A DNA stretch of 64,000 nucleotides from assembly GCF_000739775.1 (NCBI RefSeq), contig NZ_BBJH01000029.1, positions 62,001-126,000 of the forward strand, written 5' to 3'. The notes below the pieces were generated by a model. That model was not told where the DNA came from. It worked only from the letters and a program-made list of their open reading frames with translations, and searched no databases. Positions 17,891-26,731 of this stretch are shown here, in pieces. The position numbers were made by a program, and so were the translations under genes. This DNA is from Paraburkholderia heleia NBRC 101817 (GTDB taxonomy: Bacteria > Pseudomonadota > Gammaproteobacteria > Burkholderiales > Burkholderiaceae). The number at the start of each line of letters is the position of its first letter. Positions within the stretch are counted from its first letter, which is position 1.

Positions 17891-18654
17891 CGGCCGCACT
17901 GGAGTTGCGTGACGTGCGCAAGCATTTCGGGCGCACGGAGATCATTCGCGGCGTCGACCTGACTATCGCGAAGGGCGAACGTCACGCGCTGATCGGTCCT
18001 AACGGTGCGGGCAAATCGACCACGTTCAACCTGATTTCGGGGCGCATGGCGCCCAGTTCGGGCACGGTCAAACTCAACGGCGTCGAGATCGGCGGGCTGC
18101 CGCCGTACAAGATCAACCGCATGGGGCTCTCGCGCAGCTTTCAGGTGACGAACATTTTTCATCGCCTTTCGGTGTTCGAGAATTTGCGCTGCTCGGTGTT
18201 GTGGTCGCTCGGCTACCGCTATTCGTTCTGGCATCGCCTCGAGCAGTTGCGCGACGCACGCGCACGCGCCGAAGAAGTGCTCGAACTGATCGGCTTGCAG
18301 GGCCGCCACGACACGCCTGCAGGTTTGCTGACTTACGCCGAGCAGCGCGCGCTCGAAATCGGCATCACGATCGCGGGGGGCGCCGAGGTGATCCTGCTCG
18401 ACGAACCCACGGCCGGCATGAGCCGCTCGGAGTCGGATCACGCGGTGGAGCTGATTCGCCGCGTCACCGCCGGCAAGACGCTGGTGATGGTCGAGCACGA
18501 CATGAGCGTCGTGTTCGGCCTCGCCGACCGCATCTCGGTGCTCGTGTACGGCGAGGTGATCGCCACGGACACGCCGCAAGCCATCCGTAACAACCGCCGC
18601 GTGAAGGAAGCCTATCTGGGCACCACGCTGGACGAACCCGCAGGTGCGCATTGA
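17887..18654 (+). CDS. livG: Branched-chain-type ABC transporter ATPase (LivG-like)
   Basis: This is a 255-residue cytoplasmic ATPase. Walker A is GPNGAGKSTTFNLISG near residue 38. The ABC signature region is degenerate: LLTYAEQRALEIGITIAGG in place of LSGGQ, a variant seen in LivG relatives (LSYGEQR type). Walker B is EVILLDEPTAGMS, and the H-loop histidine is in LVMVEHDMSVVF. The ATG at 17887 overlaps the LivM stop. Its own stop overlaps the LivF-like start. It would pair with the LivF-like ATPase as a heterodimer. Confidence 0.9.
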   Translation: MTAALELRDVRKHFGRTEIIRGVDLTIAKGERHALIGPNGAGKSTTFNLISGRMAPSSGTVKLNGVEIGGLPPYKINRMGLSRSFQVTNIFHRLSVFENLRCSVLWSLGYRYSFWHRLEQLRDARARAEEVLELIGLQGRHDTPAGLLTYAEQRALEIGITIAGGAEVILLDEPTAGMSRSESDHAVELIRRVTAGKTLVMVEHDMSVVFGLADRISVLVYGEVIATDTPQAIRNNRRVKEAYLGTTLDEPAGAH

Positions 18655-19385
18655 TGGTGACCGCCAATCCCATGCTCGAGGTGCGCGAACTGCACGCGTA
18701 CTACGGCAAGAGCCATATCCTGCACGGCGTGGAGATGCAGGTGGGCGAAGGCGAGATCGTCGCCTTGCTCGGGCGCAACGGCGTGGGCCGCTCGACGCTC
18801 GCCAAAGCCATCATGGGGCTCGTGCGGTGCGAGGGGCAGATTCTGCTGCGCGGCGAGGAAGTGCGCGGGCTGCGCACCTTCGAGGTCGCGCACCGGGGCA
18901 TCGGTTACGTGCCGGAGAACCGCGATATCTTCCCGACGCTCACCGTGCGCCAGAACCTGATGCTCGGAGAAAAGCGCAAGCGGTTGGGCCGGGGGCGGCA
19001 CCAGAAGCCGCGCTGGCAGTTCGACGACATGTACCGGATGTTCCCGCGCCTGAAGGAGCGCGAGGAGACGCCGGCGGGCCTGCTGTCCGGCGGCGAGCAG
19101 CAGATGCTGACGCTGTGCCGCACGCTCATGGGCGACCCCGACCTCATCATCATCGACGAGCCGACCGAAGGGCTCGCGCCGCTCGTCGTCGCGCAGGTGG
19201 GCGAGTACCTGAAGACGCTGAAGGCGCGCGGCATTTCGGTGCTGCTCGTCGAGCAGAAGCAGGCCATCGCGCTCGATATCTCGCAGCGCGTGTACGTCAT
19301 GGGGCACGGCCAGATCGTGTTCGAGGGGACGCCGCAACAGTTGAAGGCCGATGCGCGCATCCGGCAAGAATGGCTCGAAGTGTAG
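18654..19385 (+). CDS. livF: Branched-chain-type ABC transporter ATPase (LivF-like), Walker A Lys replaced by Arg
   Basis: This is a 243-residue cytoplasmic ATPase that ends the importer operon. The Walker A sequence reads GRNGVGRSTLAKAIMG, with arginine where the nucleotide-binding lysine of GxxGxGK[ST] normally sits. The signature LLSGGEQQMLTLCRTLMG, Walker B LIIIDEPTEGLAPL and H-loop VLLVEQKQAIAL are intact. I start at the ATG at 18654, whose A is the last base of the previous stop; a TTG at 18651 is the alternative. If the site is weak, the LivG-like partner would supply most ATP hydrolysis, as in asymmetric ABC dimers (inference). Confidence 0.88.
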   Translation: MVTANPMLEVRELHAYYGKSHILHGVEMQVGEGEIVALLGRNGVGRSTLAKAIMGLVRCEGQILLRGEEVRGLRTFEVAHRGIGYVPENRDIFPTLTVRQNLMLGEKRKRLGRGRHQKPRWQFDDMYRMFPRLKEREETPAGLLSGGEQQMLTLCRTLMGDPDLIIIDEPTEGLAPLVVAQVGEYLKTLKARGISVLLVEQKQAIALDISQRVYVMGHGQIVFEGTPQQLKADARIRQEWLEV

Positions 19386-19505
19386 GGCGCACTTCGAACG
19401 GTTCTGCGCCGCGGATTGCGAGGTCAGGAGGTACGATGGCGCACGTACGGCAGGGTTGGCAGGGCCCGCAGCGGCGGGATCAGCGTGCGCTGCGAGCCCC
19501 TCCCA

Positions 19506-20906
19506 TCAAACAATGCCCGTCGCATAGTACACGGCGATCACGAAGAAGACGGCCAACGTCTTGATCACCGTCACCGCAAAGATGTCCCGATACGACTCGC
19601 GGTGCGTGAGCCCCGTGACCGCGAGCAGCGTGATGACCGCGCCGTTGTGCGGCAGCGTGTCCATGCCGCCGCTGGCCATGGCCACCACGCGGTGCAGCAC
19701 TTCCATCGGAATATGGGCCGCCTGCGCGCTCTTGATGAAGAGATCCGACATGGCCGCGAGCGCGATGCTCATGCCGCCCGATGCCGACCCTGTGATACCC
19801 GCAAGCGCGCTCACCGAAACGGCGGCGTTCACGAGCGGATTCGGAATGCTCTTGAGTGCATCGCTCACGACGATGAAGCCGGGCAGTGCCGCAATCACGC
19901 CGCCGAAGCCGTATTCCGAGGCCGTGTTCATCGAAGCCAGCAGCGCCCCGGCCACGGCCGCTTTCGTGCCGTTCGCAAAGCGGTCTTTCACGCGGCCGAA
20001 CGCCGTGACGATCACGAGCACGATGCCCGCGAGCAGCGCGCCCTGAACCGCCCAGATCGCCACGACCTGCTTGACGGTGGCCGTGACAGGCGTATGAATG
20101 CCGGGCAGCACTTCGGGCGGCACGGTCACGGTGTCGCCGTACCAGACGGGAATCCAGTGCGTGAGCAGGAAATTCGCCACGCCCACCAGCACGAGCGGCG
20201 CGACGGCGAGCACCGGGTTGGGCAGGTGTTCGGTCTTCACGTGTTCCGGCTCGTTCACGAGCGAGGTGCCGTAGCCTTCGCCTTTCGACATGGCGCCGCG
20301 GCGGCGCCATTCGAGGTACGAGAGGCCCACCACGACGATGAAGAGCGAACCGGTGACGCCAAGCGCGGGCGCGGCCCATGCGGTGGTCTTGAAGAACGTG
20401 GTGGGAATGATGTTCTGGATCTGCGGCGTGCCGGGCAGCGAATCCATCGTGAACGAGAAAGCGCCGAGCGCGATGGCGCCCGGCATGAGGCGCTTGGGAA
20501 TATCGCTCTGGCGATAGAGTTCGGCTGCGAACGGGTAGACGGCGAACACCACCACGAAGAGCGAAACGCCGCCGTACGTGAGCAGCGCACACACGGCCAC
20601 GATCACGGCGTTGGCGCGCGAGCGGCCGATATAGCGGATGGCGGCGTGCACGATCGCCTCGGAAAATCCCGATAGTTCGATGACCTTGCCAAATACCGCG
20701 CCGAGCAGGAACACGGGAAAGTAGAGCTTCACGAAGCCCACCATCTTTTCCATGAAGATGCCCGAAAAGACGGGGGCGACAGCGGCGGGTTCGGTGAGCA
20801 GGACCGCGCCGAGCGCAGCGATGGGCGCGAAGAGAATCACGCTGTAACCGCGGTACGCGGCAAGCATGAGGAACGCGAGGGCGGCGAGAACGATAACAAA
20901 CGACAT
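19506..20906 (-). CDS. GntP-family permease (gluconate/hydroxyacid:H+ symporter)
   Basis: This 466-residue inner-membrane protein has about 12-14 hydrophobic segments. The pattern ALLTYGGVSLFVVVFAVYPF followed by AFSFTMDSLPGTPQIQN is characteristic of the GntP family, whose members carry gluconate, idonate, glycerate or 3-hydroxybutyrate with protons. The ATG at 20906 is preceded by an AGGAGACTCC-type Shine-Dalgarno. No catabolic partner lies next to it, so the substrate cannot be inferred from context. It is convergent with the ABC importer operon. Confidence 0.85.
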   Translation of the reverse strand: MSFVIVLAALAFLMLAAYRGYSVILFAPIAALGAVLLTEPAAVAPVFSGIFMEKMVGFVKLYFPVFLLGAVFGKVIELSGFSEAIVHAAIRYIGRSRANAVIVAVCALLTYGGVSLFVVVFAVYPFAAELYRQSDIPKRLMPGAIALGAFSFTMDSLPGTPQIQNIIPTTFFKTTAWAAPALGVTGSLFIVVVGLSYLEWRRRGAMSKGEGYGTSLVNEPEHVKTEHLPNPVLAVAPLVLVGVANFLLTHWIPVWYGDTVTVPPEVLPGIHTPVTATVKQVVAIWAVQGALLAGIVLVIVTAFGRVKDRFANGTKAAVAGALLASMNTASEYGFGGVIAALPGFIVVSDALKSIPNPLVNAAVSVSALAGITGSASGGMSIALAAMSDLFIKSAQAAHIPMEVLHRVVAMASGGMDTLPHNGAVITLLAVTGLTHRESYRDIFAVTVIKTLAVFFVIAVYYATGIV

Positions 20907-21099
20907 GGAGTCTCCTGCGGATCGAGCGTGTTGCGCGATTCAGCTTGTTGCGTGTGAGATGGCTTGAGATGCGTCTTTTCACGCGGCGCGGCCGTGGTGC
21001 GTCGCAGCGATTGTAACGAAAGGATTTATCTCGTTATTGCGAGCGTGGCCGCGCGGTCCTATCGTTGCGCAGAAGAGCGAGGCGGCGAGGTGACAGTCG

Positions 21100-21711
21100 A
21101 TGAGTGCAATCGATCAGTGCGGGCAAAGCGCCTGGCGCGCGCGGGCGGTGCGGACAGCACGGCTTGCGGCGGTGCTTGTTTGCGTAGGCGTTTTCGCGGG
21201 CTTTTGGGCGGGCGCCGCGCCCGCGCAATTGCAAACCGGCGCCTCTGCGCCCGCCTCGAAGGCCGGGAACGCTGCGGATGTCGAGCGCAAGAACTGGTAC
21301 AACGACCCGTTCTTCGCGTTGTCGAGCGCGATTGGCGCCTGCCCGCAGCCGCTCGGCCCGCGGATGACGATAGCCGAAGCCGACGACGACGCCCATTATC
21401 GCGTGGAGCGAGGCACGACCTGCTGGCTCGCGCACAAGTGCTCGAAGCCGAACTCGTATCTTTACGATGCGGACATTGCCGCGGCGATTCGCCAGCAACT
21501 GCAAGGCGATGCCCTGTTTGCGGGCACCAGCATCTGGATCACGGTGCAGCGCCGTTTCGTCTATGCGGAAGGGTGCGTGGGGCCACGCTTCGACCGTGCG
21601 GCGCTCGAGCGCAGACTCGCCGCGATTCCCGACGTCGAGCAGGTGTTCGTACGCGTGAGTTCGGACCCGCGAGGCGCGCTGCCATACAAGACGCTCTCGA
21701 CCGCGCCCTGA
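21100..21711 (+). CDS. Exported protein with a BON-like domain
   Basis: This 203-residue protein has an N-terminal hydrophobic segment at about 20-42 (RLAAVLVCVGVFAGFWAGAA), giving a signal peptide or anchor. A middle region with paired cysteines (IGACPQPLGP, TTCWLAHKCS) follows. The C-terminal region (about 125-195) looks like a BON domain: YDADIAAAIRQQLQGDALF, a central strand, then RLAAIPDVEQVFVRVS. BON domains bind phospholipid or stabilise the envelope in OsmY-like proteins. The domain call is from pattern and moderately sure. The ATG at 21100 has a GAGG 9 bases before it. Confidence 0.6.
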   Translation: MSAIDQCGQSAWRARAVRTARLAAVLVCVGVFAGFWAGAAPAQLQTGASAPASKAGNAADVERKNWYNDPFFALSSAIGACPQPLGPRMTIAEADDDAHYRVERGTTCWLAHKCSKPNSYLYDADIAAAIRQQLQGDALFAGTSIWITVQRRFVYAEGCVGPRFDRAALERRLAAIPDVEQVFVRVSSDPRGALPYKTLSTAP

Positions 21712-21805
21712 GCGCGCGCAGCGCACGCTGCGATGCATCGCACATGGCTCGCGGCATGGCACAATCGCAACGTCGAAAAACTAGAAGCCCGTAGGGGTGC
21801 TCCAA

Positions 21806-22087
21806 ATGACTCGTCCTGGTTCGCCGTTGTTCCGTTTGCGCAGGTTGCCGTTCGCGGCGTGCGCGCTGACCTTGATCGCTGGCCTTGCCGCGTGCAGTAG
21901 CGGGCCGCCGCTGTTCCTGTCGGACGGCCGTCCGACGGTCCAGGTGCAATGCCCGGCCTCGGGCGATCGCGATTCCTGCGCCCAGCAGGCGCGCGCCCGT
22001 TGCGCCGGCGCCGGTTACGACACGGTCGCGACATCGACCGAAAGCGGCAACTACACGCTCGTATTCGCCTGCCGCAAGGCCCAATAA
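21806..22087 (+). CDS. Small putative lipoprotein
   Basis: This is a 93-residue protein. The N-terminus is basic and hydrophobic and ends in the lipobox LAAC (ALTLIAGLAACSSG, Cys near residue 29), so a lipid-anchored envelope protein is expected. The mature part has three further cysteines and a strand-rich ending (YTLVFACRKAQ). The open frame has a GTG at 21797, but AGGGG sits 8 bases before the ATG at 21806, which I prefer. I do not recognise a named family. Confidence 0.65.
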   Translation: MTRPGSPLFRLRRLPFAACALTLIAGLAACSSGPPLFLSDGRPTVQVQCPASGDRDSCAQQARARCAGAGYDTVATSTESGNYTLVFACRKAQ

Positions 22088-22103
22088 ACCTGTCGCGCGC
22101 CGC

Positions 22104-23357
22104 TCAACCTTCGGCGGCGGCGCCCGTGCCGCGCGCCGGCAGATTCAGTAAAAGGCGCAGCAGGTCGGGTTGGCGGCGCGTCGCCGTCTTCTGAAAGATC
22201 GACTGCAATTGTTTGCGCACGGTGTCGTGCTGTACGCCGACGTGCGCCGCGATTTCCTTTTGCGTGAGACCTTCCGCGAGCAGCAGCGCAATGCGGCATT
22301 CGGCCGGCGAGAGATCGAAGGCCGTGGCGAGCACCCGCTCGTCGACGAGCGGCGCGGAGCGCGGGTGATAGAAGGTCAGCGCCGCGAAGGCGTGCAATTC
22401 CGAAGCCGAGGCGTCGTCGGCCGCCACCACGTTGTAGAACGCGTAGAGCACCTCCTGCTGGCTCGCCGAAGCCTGTGCGCGGGCCTGCCCGTCGTGGGTC
22501 CGGCCGTGCGGGTCCGTTGCGGCGGCCGCGTCGGGTGCGCGGGGCGCGGGCGTGCCGTCGGCGGCGCCGACGATGCGCAACGCGCGAAAGCGCGCCGCCG
22601 CCGCCCGCGCGCCGCTCGTGCGGTTACGCAGGCGCACCTCGCTCACGGCGATGTCTTCCAGCAGGCGCGCGTGATGGGGCGCAGCGAGCGTGATCCGCCG
22701 TCCGCGCACCCGCACGAGTGAGGTCGCCTTGAGGAGCCGCTGTGCGGCCTCGTTGCTGTGGAGCACTTCGCCCAGCGCGCTCACGAGCATGGCTGGCGGA
22801 CGTGGGCGGTTTGCAAGCGTGTCGGCGTTCAAGGTAAAGCGGCGCAGGTACAGGCGCACCGCGCGCACGAGGTGCGGCGTGAGCCGTTCGAGCAGTCCGC
22901 GGTGCTCGCCCGGGAGCGGCCCGGCCTCGGCGTTCGCGCGGCACGCGAGCATGACGGCGACCCCGCTCTGTTCGATCAGCTTGCACAGCGCCGCGCAGCG
23001 ATGGCCTTCCTCGAGCGGGCAGAGTTCGAAGCCGGCTGCGCGGTCGGGTTCGGCGCCGCAATGCAACCACTTGCCCGGCGGGTAAGCGCGCAGCCATGCC
23101 AGGCGCGCATCGTCGCGGTACAGCGGCCGAATGCGCTCCAGCGGCTCCGCGCCGCCGAGCGCGAAACCGTCGCTCCAGGAAAACAGATCGCGCTGCCGGT
23201 CAAAGGCATACAGATGAATCGACGCCACGCCAGTCGCTTCGCGTAATTGCGCGCAAAAATCCTTCCAGGCGCAAGGATTATCGAGCGTGTCGTAAACAAG
23301 ATGCAGCAGGCGATCGTATTGTGATTCGTTTGTTTTCACGCCATTCTCGTTGTTCAT
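22104..23357 (-). CDS. LuxR-type helix-turn-helix transcriptional regulator
   Basis: This protein of about 417 residues has a long N-terminal region with no classic receiver or autoinducer motif (DTLDNPCAWKDFCAQL near the start, probably PAS- or GAF-like). Its C-terminal LuxR helix-turn-helix is at about 350-410 (LSPAECRIALLLAEGLTQKE then AAHVGVQHDTVRKQ). A low-complexity Ala/Gln/His stretch lies between about 280 and 315. The start is uncertain: an ATG at 23357 (chosen) or a GTG at 23405, neither with a good Shine-Dalgarno. It converges with the small lipoprotein gene, 16 bp apart. Target and signal are unknown. Confidence 0.8.
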   Translation of the reverse strand: MNNENGVKTNESQYDRLLHLVYDTLDNPCAWKDFCAQLREATGVASIHLYAFDRQRDLFSWSDGFALGGAEPLERIRPLYRDDARLAWLRAYPPGKWLHCGAEPDRAAGFELCPLEEGHRCAALCKLIEQSGVAVMLACRANAEAGPLPGEHRGLLERLTPHLVRAVRLYLRRFTLNADTLANRPRPPAMLVSALGEVLHSNEAAQRLLKATSLVRVRGRRITLAAPHHARLLEDIAVSEVRLRNRTSGARAAAARFRALRIVGAADGTPAPRAPDAAAATDPHGRTHDGQARAQASASQQEVLYAFYNVVAADDASASELHAFAALTFYHPRSAPLVDERVLATAFDLSPAECRIALLLAEGLTQKEIAAHVGVQHDTVRKQLQSIFQKTATRRQPDLLRLLLNLPARGTGAAAEG

Positions 23358-23718
23358 ATTGTGAAAAACCGTCGGCGGCAAAATACGCTCCGCATAGCGT
23401 TCCACAATTGAGGAATATACAGACGCAATAGCCCCCGTTAATCTGCCTTCCGGTATGGATGTGGATGCAACGTCAGCGTGGACGAGCGGCCGTTGAAATT
23501 CCGTGCGGTATCCAACGGATAGCCGGCCGCGCTGGCCTTATTCTGGTCTGACAGTACGAACAAAACCAGTCCGCTGCGGCGTGCATTTAGCACGGTCAGC
23601 CGGCGCGATTACCAAACTGACCGATTATCCGCGGTACGCGGAAAATCGGCGATGCGACGAAAGTGAGTGCGCGCTATTTGTGCGCGCCCGATAAAACTTG
23701 TCATTACCGGGGACAGCG
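23358..23718. other. Intergenic region with a 29-bp quasi-palindrome
   Basis: These 361 bases separate the divergent LuxR-type regulator and the 75-residue protein gene. The main structure is a 13-bp inverted repeat with one mismatch around a 3-base centre at 23621-23649 (described separately). A second short GC palindrome lies near 23669-23686 (GCGCGC either side of TATTTGT). I see no gene. Confidence 0.5.
23621..23649. repeat. Quasi-palindrome, candidate operator or hairpin
   Basis: CCGATTATCCGCG (23621-23633), centre GTA, CGCGGAAAATCGG (23637-23649): 12 of 13 positions pair. It has no T-tail, so it is more likely an operator than a terminator. It lies 70 bases before the start of the 75-residue protein and could serve the divergent LuxR-type gene. 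Confidence 0.5.
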
Positions 23719-23946
23719 ATGAATCATCACCAACTCGAAAAGGACATTGAGCATCTCGAGCACATCATCGGGCGGCTCTCGGGGCGCGACCGTATTCCGC
23801 TTTCTTATTGGCGCGGCCGGCTCGAATCGGTTTCCAGCGAGAACCTCGTCCCTTCGCAGGTGCAGCGCGTGAAGCGGCTCAACGAAGCGCTGCGTGCGCT
23901 CGAAAGTCGGCTGTCGCACGAATCGCTGCAGCAGCGCGAACGGTAA
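23719..23946 (+). CDS. Small helical protein of unknown function
   Basis: This 75-residue protein is rich in charged residues and predicted helical (HHQLEKDIEHLEHIIGRL at the start, QRVKRLNEALRALESRL near the end). It has heptad-like leucines suggesting a coiled coil. The ATG at 23719 is preceded by GGGGACAG at a good distance; upstream in-frame codons lack support. It is followed 105 bp later by an H-NS-like gene on the same strand. I do not recognise the family. Confidence 0.6.
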   Translation: MNHHQLEKDIEHLEHIIGRLSGRDRIPLSYWRGRLESVSSENLVPSQVQRVKRLNEALRALESRLSHESLQQRER

Positions 23947-24051
23947 CGCCAACGTTTGCGCCAGCATAGGAAAAAAGCGCGCCTTCATCATCGCGCGGGC
24001 TCCAAACCGGTCACAATGACACTCTCTTGACCGAACTGGAGATGACGTTTC

Positions 24052-24345
24052 ATGCCGAGCTACAAGCAACTGACCGCCCAGCTGGAGAAGCTTCACAAGG
24101 AAGTGGCTGCGGCGCGTGAAAAGGAAATTGACCAGGCGATCGCCGAGATCAGGGAAAAGATCGCGGAATACGACATCACTGCGGAAGAGCTGGGCTTCAT
24201 GACCCGACGCGCGGGTCCCGCCCGCAAGAAGGCGCTGCCGCCCCGCTACATGAACCCGAAAACCGGCGAGACCTGGAGCGGCCGTGGCCGCACGCCGGGC
24301 TGGCTGGCGGGCAAGAATCGCGAACGCTTCCTCATCAAGGAATAA
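24052..24345 (+). CDS. H-NS family nucleoid protein
   Basis: This 97-residue DNA-binding protein has an N-terminal coiled-coil oligomerisation helix at about 5-45 (LTAQLEKLHKEVAAAREKEI). A linker with basic residues follows. The C-terminal H-NS domain carries the AT-hook-like loop TWSGRGRTPGWL near residue 80. This short form is common in Burkholderia, where several copies occur per genome. It would bind AT-rich or horizontally acquired DNA and silence transcription. Confidence 0.9.
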   Translation: MPSYKQLTAQLEKLHKEVAAAREKEIDQAIAEIREKIAEYDITAEELGFMTRRAGPARKKALPPRYMNPKTGETWSGRGRTPGWLAGKNRERFLIKE

Positions 24346-24908
24346 CGGGCCAATTCTCGCCAGGCCGTTGCGCCAGGCGCGCGCAGCACCCGACGTGACG
24401 GCCGCCCGCTTCCAGGCTCCCGGAAAAGCTCACCTCACGCCCTGCGCGGCGCGTATCGGCACGCCGCAACGAGCAGGACCAGGACGCTCACGGAGCGGAT
24501 CGATGCCTGTAACGAAAGGGAATTACCGCGAAAACGGGGGCGCCTCGCGAACGAGGCGGCCGCATGACAGTGTCGACGGCGCACTCGCATCGAGGTCCTG
24601 TAAAAGCTCACCGTTGCCAAAGCGGCGCCAGCCTGCACGTCTAACCCGTTCGAACCCTATCAAACCTTTAGTCGGCGGGACGAATGCCGTGTATCATTCG
24701 GTCCCGGCGCCTTTTCGCTTTTTGCGCGGGCATCCGCGGGACATTCCCGATCGTTCGTGCTATTTGCCGTGCGCCGCGGTCCGCGCACTGCCGCCGCACG
24801 CGCCGTAAGCGTTGCTCGAAAACGCGCCCGCAAGCGCCGCCGAGCTCGCCGCAACCCCCGCCGCGCGGCCCGGTTGCCCGAATTCATCCGTGATACCCGC
24901 CCTTATCC
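24346..24908. other. 563-base intergenic region before prfC
   Basis: No gene, tRNA or clear terminator is visible here. Short open frames in this stretch lack Shine-Dalgarno sites and protein-like composition. TATCAT at 24692-24697 is a weak -10 candidate for prfC, without a convincing -35. The leader before prfC is C-rich and G-poor in places (24820-24890), which would suit a rho site (inference). Confidence 0.4.
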
Positions 24909-26510
24909 ATGTCAGTAGCCGAACTCAGACGCCGCCGCACGTTCGCGGTCATTTCTCACCCGGACGCGGGCAAGACCACGCTCACCGAAAAACTGCTGCT
25001 GTTTTCGGGCGCGATCCAGATCGCCGGTACCGTGAAGGGCAAGAAGAGCGGCCGCTTCGCGACCTCGGACTGGATGGAGATCGAAAAGCAGCGCGGCATT
25101 TCCGTCGCCAGCTCGGTCATGCAGTTCGAGTACGGCGACGCCGTCATCAACCTGCTCGACACGCCGGGCCACGAGGACTTCTCGGAAGACACCTACCGTG
25201 TGCTCACGGCAGTCGACGCGGCCGTGATGGTGATCGACGGCGCGAACGGCGTCGAAGCGCAAACGCTCAAGCTGCTCGAAGTCTGCCGCAGCCGCAAGAC
25301 GCCCATTCTCACGTTCATCAACAAGCTCGACCGCGAAGTGCGCGAGCCGCTCGACCTGCTCGACGAAATCGAGCAGCACCTCGGCGTGGCCGCCGTGCCG
25401 TTCACCTGGCCCATCGGCATGGGCAAGGAGTTCCAGGGCGTGTACGACATCCAGCGCGACCAGGTGCGCGTGTTCCGCGCGGGCCAGGAGTCGCTGGGCG
25501 GCGCGGTGGAAACGCTGCAGAACCTCAGCGAGGCCGATGGCGAAGCGCGATTCGGCTATCACTGGAAGCGCACCAAGGAAGAGGTCGAGCTGATCACGGG
25601 CGCGACGCCTACCTTCGATCGCGACGCCTTCCTCGCGGGCGAGCAGTCGCCGGTGCTGTTCGGCTCGGCGATCAACAACTTCGGCGTGAAGGAAATTCTC
25701 GACGCGCTGGTCGATCTCGCGCCGCCGCCGTCGCCGCGTATGGCGGTGCAGCGTCCGGTCTCGCCCGAAGAAGCCAGGTTCACGGGCGTCGTATTCAAGG
25801 TGCAGGCCAACATGGACCTCGCGCACCGCGACCGCGTGGCGTTCATCCGCGTATGCTCGGGCCATTTCGAGCGCGGCATGCAGTTGAAGGTCACGCGCAA
25901 CAACAAGACCTTCCGCGCGAACAACGTGGTGAGCTTCCTGTCGCAGCGCCGCGAGACCGTGGCGGAGGCGTACCCTGGCGACATCATCGGTATTCCTAAC
26001 CACGGAACGCTGAGCCTCGGCGACACGCTCACCGAAGGCGAAGACCTGCAATTCACGGGTCTGCCGTTCTTTGCGCCGGAAATCTTCCAGACCGTCGAAG
26101 TGGTCGATCCGATGCGCGCGAAGCAGCTGGGCGAAGCGCTCAAGCAGCTCGGCGAAGAGGGCGCGATCCAGGTGTTCCGCCCGATTCACGGCGGCGCCAC
26201 GATTCTCGGCGCGGTCGGCCAGCTGCAGTTCGAAGTGGTGTCGCACCGCCTCGCCGCCGAGTACAAGGTTGCCGTGCGCCTGATGCCCGCGCGCTATCGC
26301 CTGTCGCGCTGGGTGACCTGCGACGATCCCGCCGAACTGCGCCGCTTCACCGATTCGTACGAGGCCCGCATGGCCTACGACGCGTCGAACGCGCCGACCT
26401 ATCTCGCCTCGCACGTCTCCGAAATCGAGGTCGCGCAAAAGGCCTGGCCGAAGATCGTGTTCAACGAACTGCGCGAACATTCGGGCGCGCCGTTCCGCAA
26501 GTCGATGTAA
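24909..26510 (+). CDS. prfC: Peptide chain release factor 3
   Basis: This is a 533-residue translational GTPase (E. coli RF3 is 529 aa) that removes RF1 and RF2 from the ribosome after peptide release. G1 is SHPDAGKTTLTEK. The RF3 switch I region is EIEKQRGISVASSVMQFEY, G3 is DTPGHEDFSEDTYR and G4 is INKLDRE. The RF3-specific domain II/III sequence follows, including RPIHGGATILGAVGQLQFEV. The ATG at 24909 gives the expected N-terminus. It stands alone, with a strong hairpin 41 bases after its stop. Confidence 0.97.
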   Translation: MSVAELRRRRTFAVISHPDAGKTTLTEKLLLFSGAIQIAGTVKGKKSGRFATSDWMEIEKQRGISVASSVMQFEYGDAVINLLDTPGHEDFSEDTYRVLTAVDAAVMVIDGANGVEAQTLKLLEVCRSRKTPILTFINKLDREVREPLDLLDEIEQHLGVAAVPFTWPIGMGKEFQGVYDIQRDQVRVFRAGQESLGGAVETLQNLSEADGEARFGYHWKRTKEEVELITGATPTFDRDAFLAGEQSPVLFGSAINNFGVKEILDALVDLAPPPSPRMAVQRPVSPEEARFTGVVFKVQANMDLAHRDRVAFIRVCSGHFERGMQLKVTRNNKTFRANNVVSFLSQRRETVAEAYPGDIIGIPNHGTLSLGDTLTEGEDLQFTGLPFFAPEIFQTVEVVDPMRAKQLGEALKQLGEEGAIQVFRPIHGGATILGAVGQLQFEVVSHRLAAEYKVAVRLMPARYRLSRWVTCDDPAELRRFTDSYEARMAYDASNAPTYLASHVSEIEVAQKAWPKIVFNELREHSGAPFRKSM

Positions 26511-26550
26511 TACCCGGCGTTCACGAACCAGGCCGTTCCTTCTCGCGCAT

Positions 26551-26588
26551 CGTGGCGCCGCACGCCCAGGGCGGCGTGCGGCGCCACG
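26551..26588 (+). terminator. Long perfect hairpin downstream of prfC
   Basis: A 16-bp perfect inverted repeat (26551-26566 with 26573-26588, arms beginning CGTGGCGCCG) surrounds a 6-base loop. It lacks a T-tail, so it is not a classic rho-independent terminator. It may stabilise the prfC message 3' end or act with rho. Confidence 0.5.
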
Positions 26589-26731
26589 CCGCCGCGTCTG
26601 CGCTTATCCGCGCCGGGCGAAAAACGCGCAGCGCCTGCGCGCTTGCCCTATCCTCTTCTCGTAACGGTAAAAGACGACAAACCGGCGTTCGCATGTACGG
26701 CAAGCGCCTGCCCGACCGACGAGGAGTGCCT

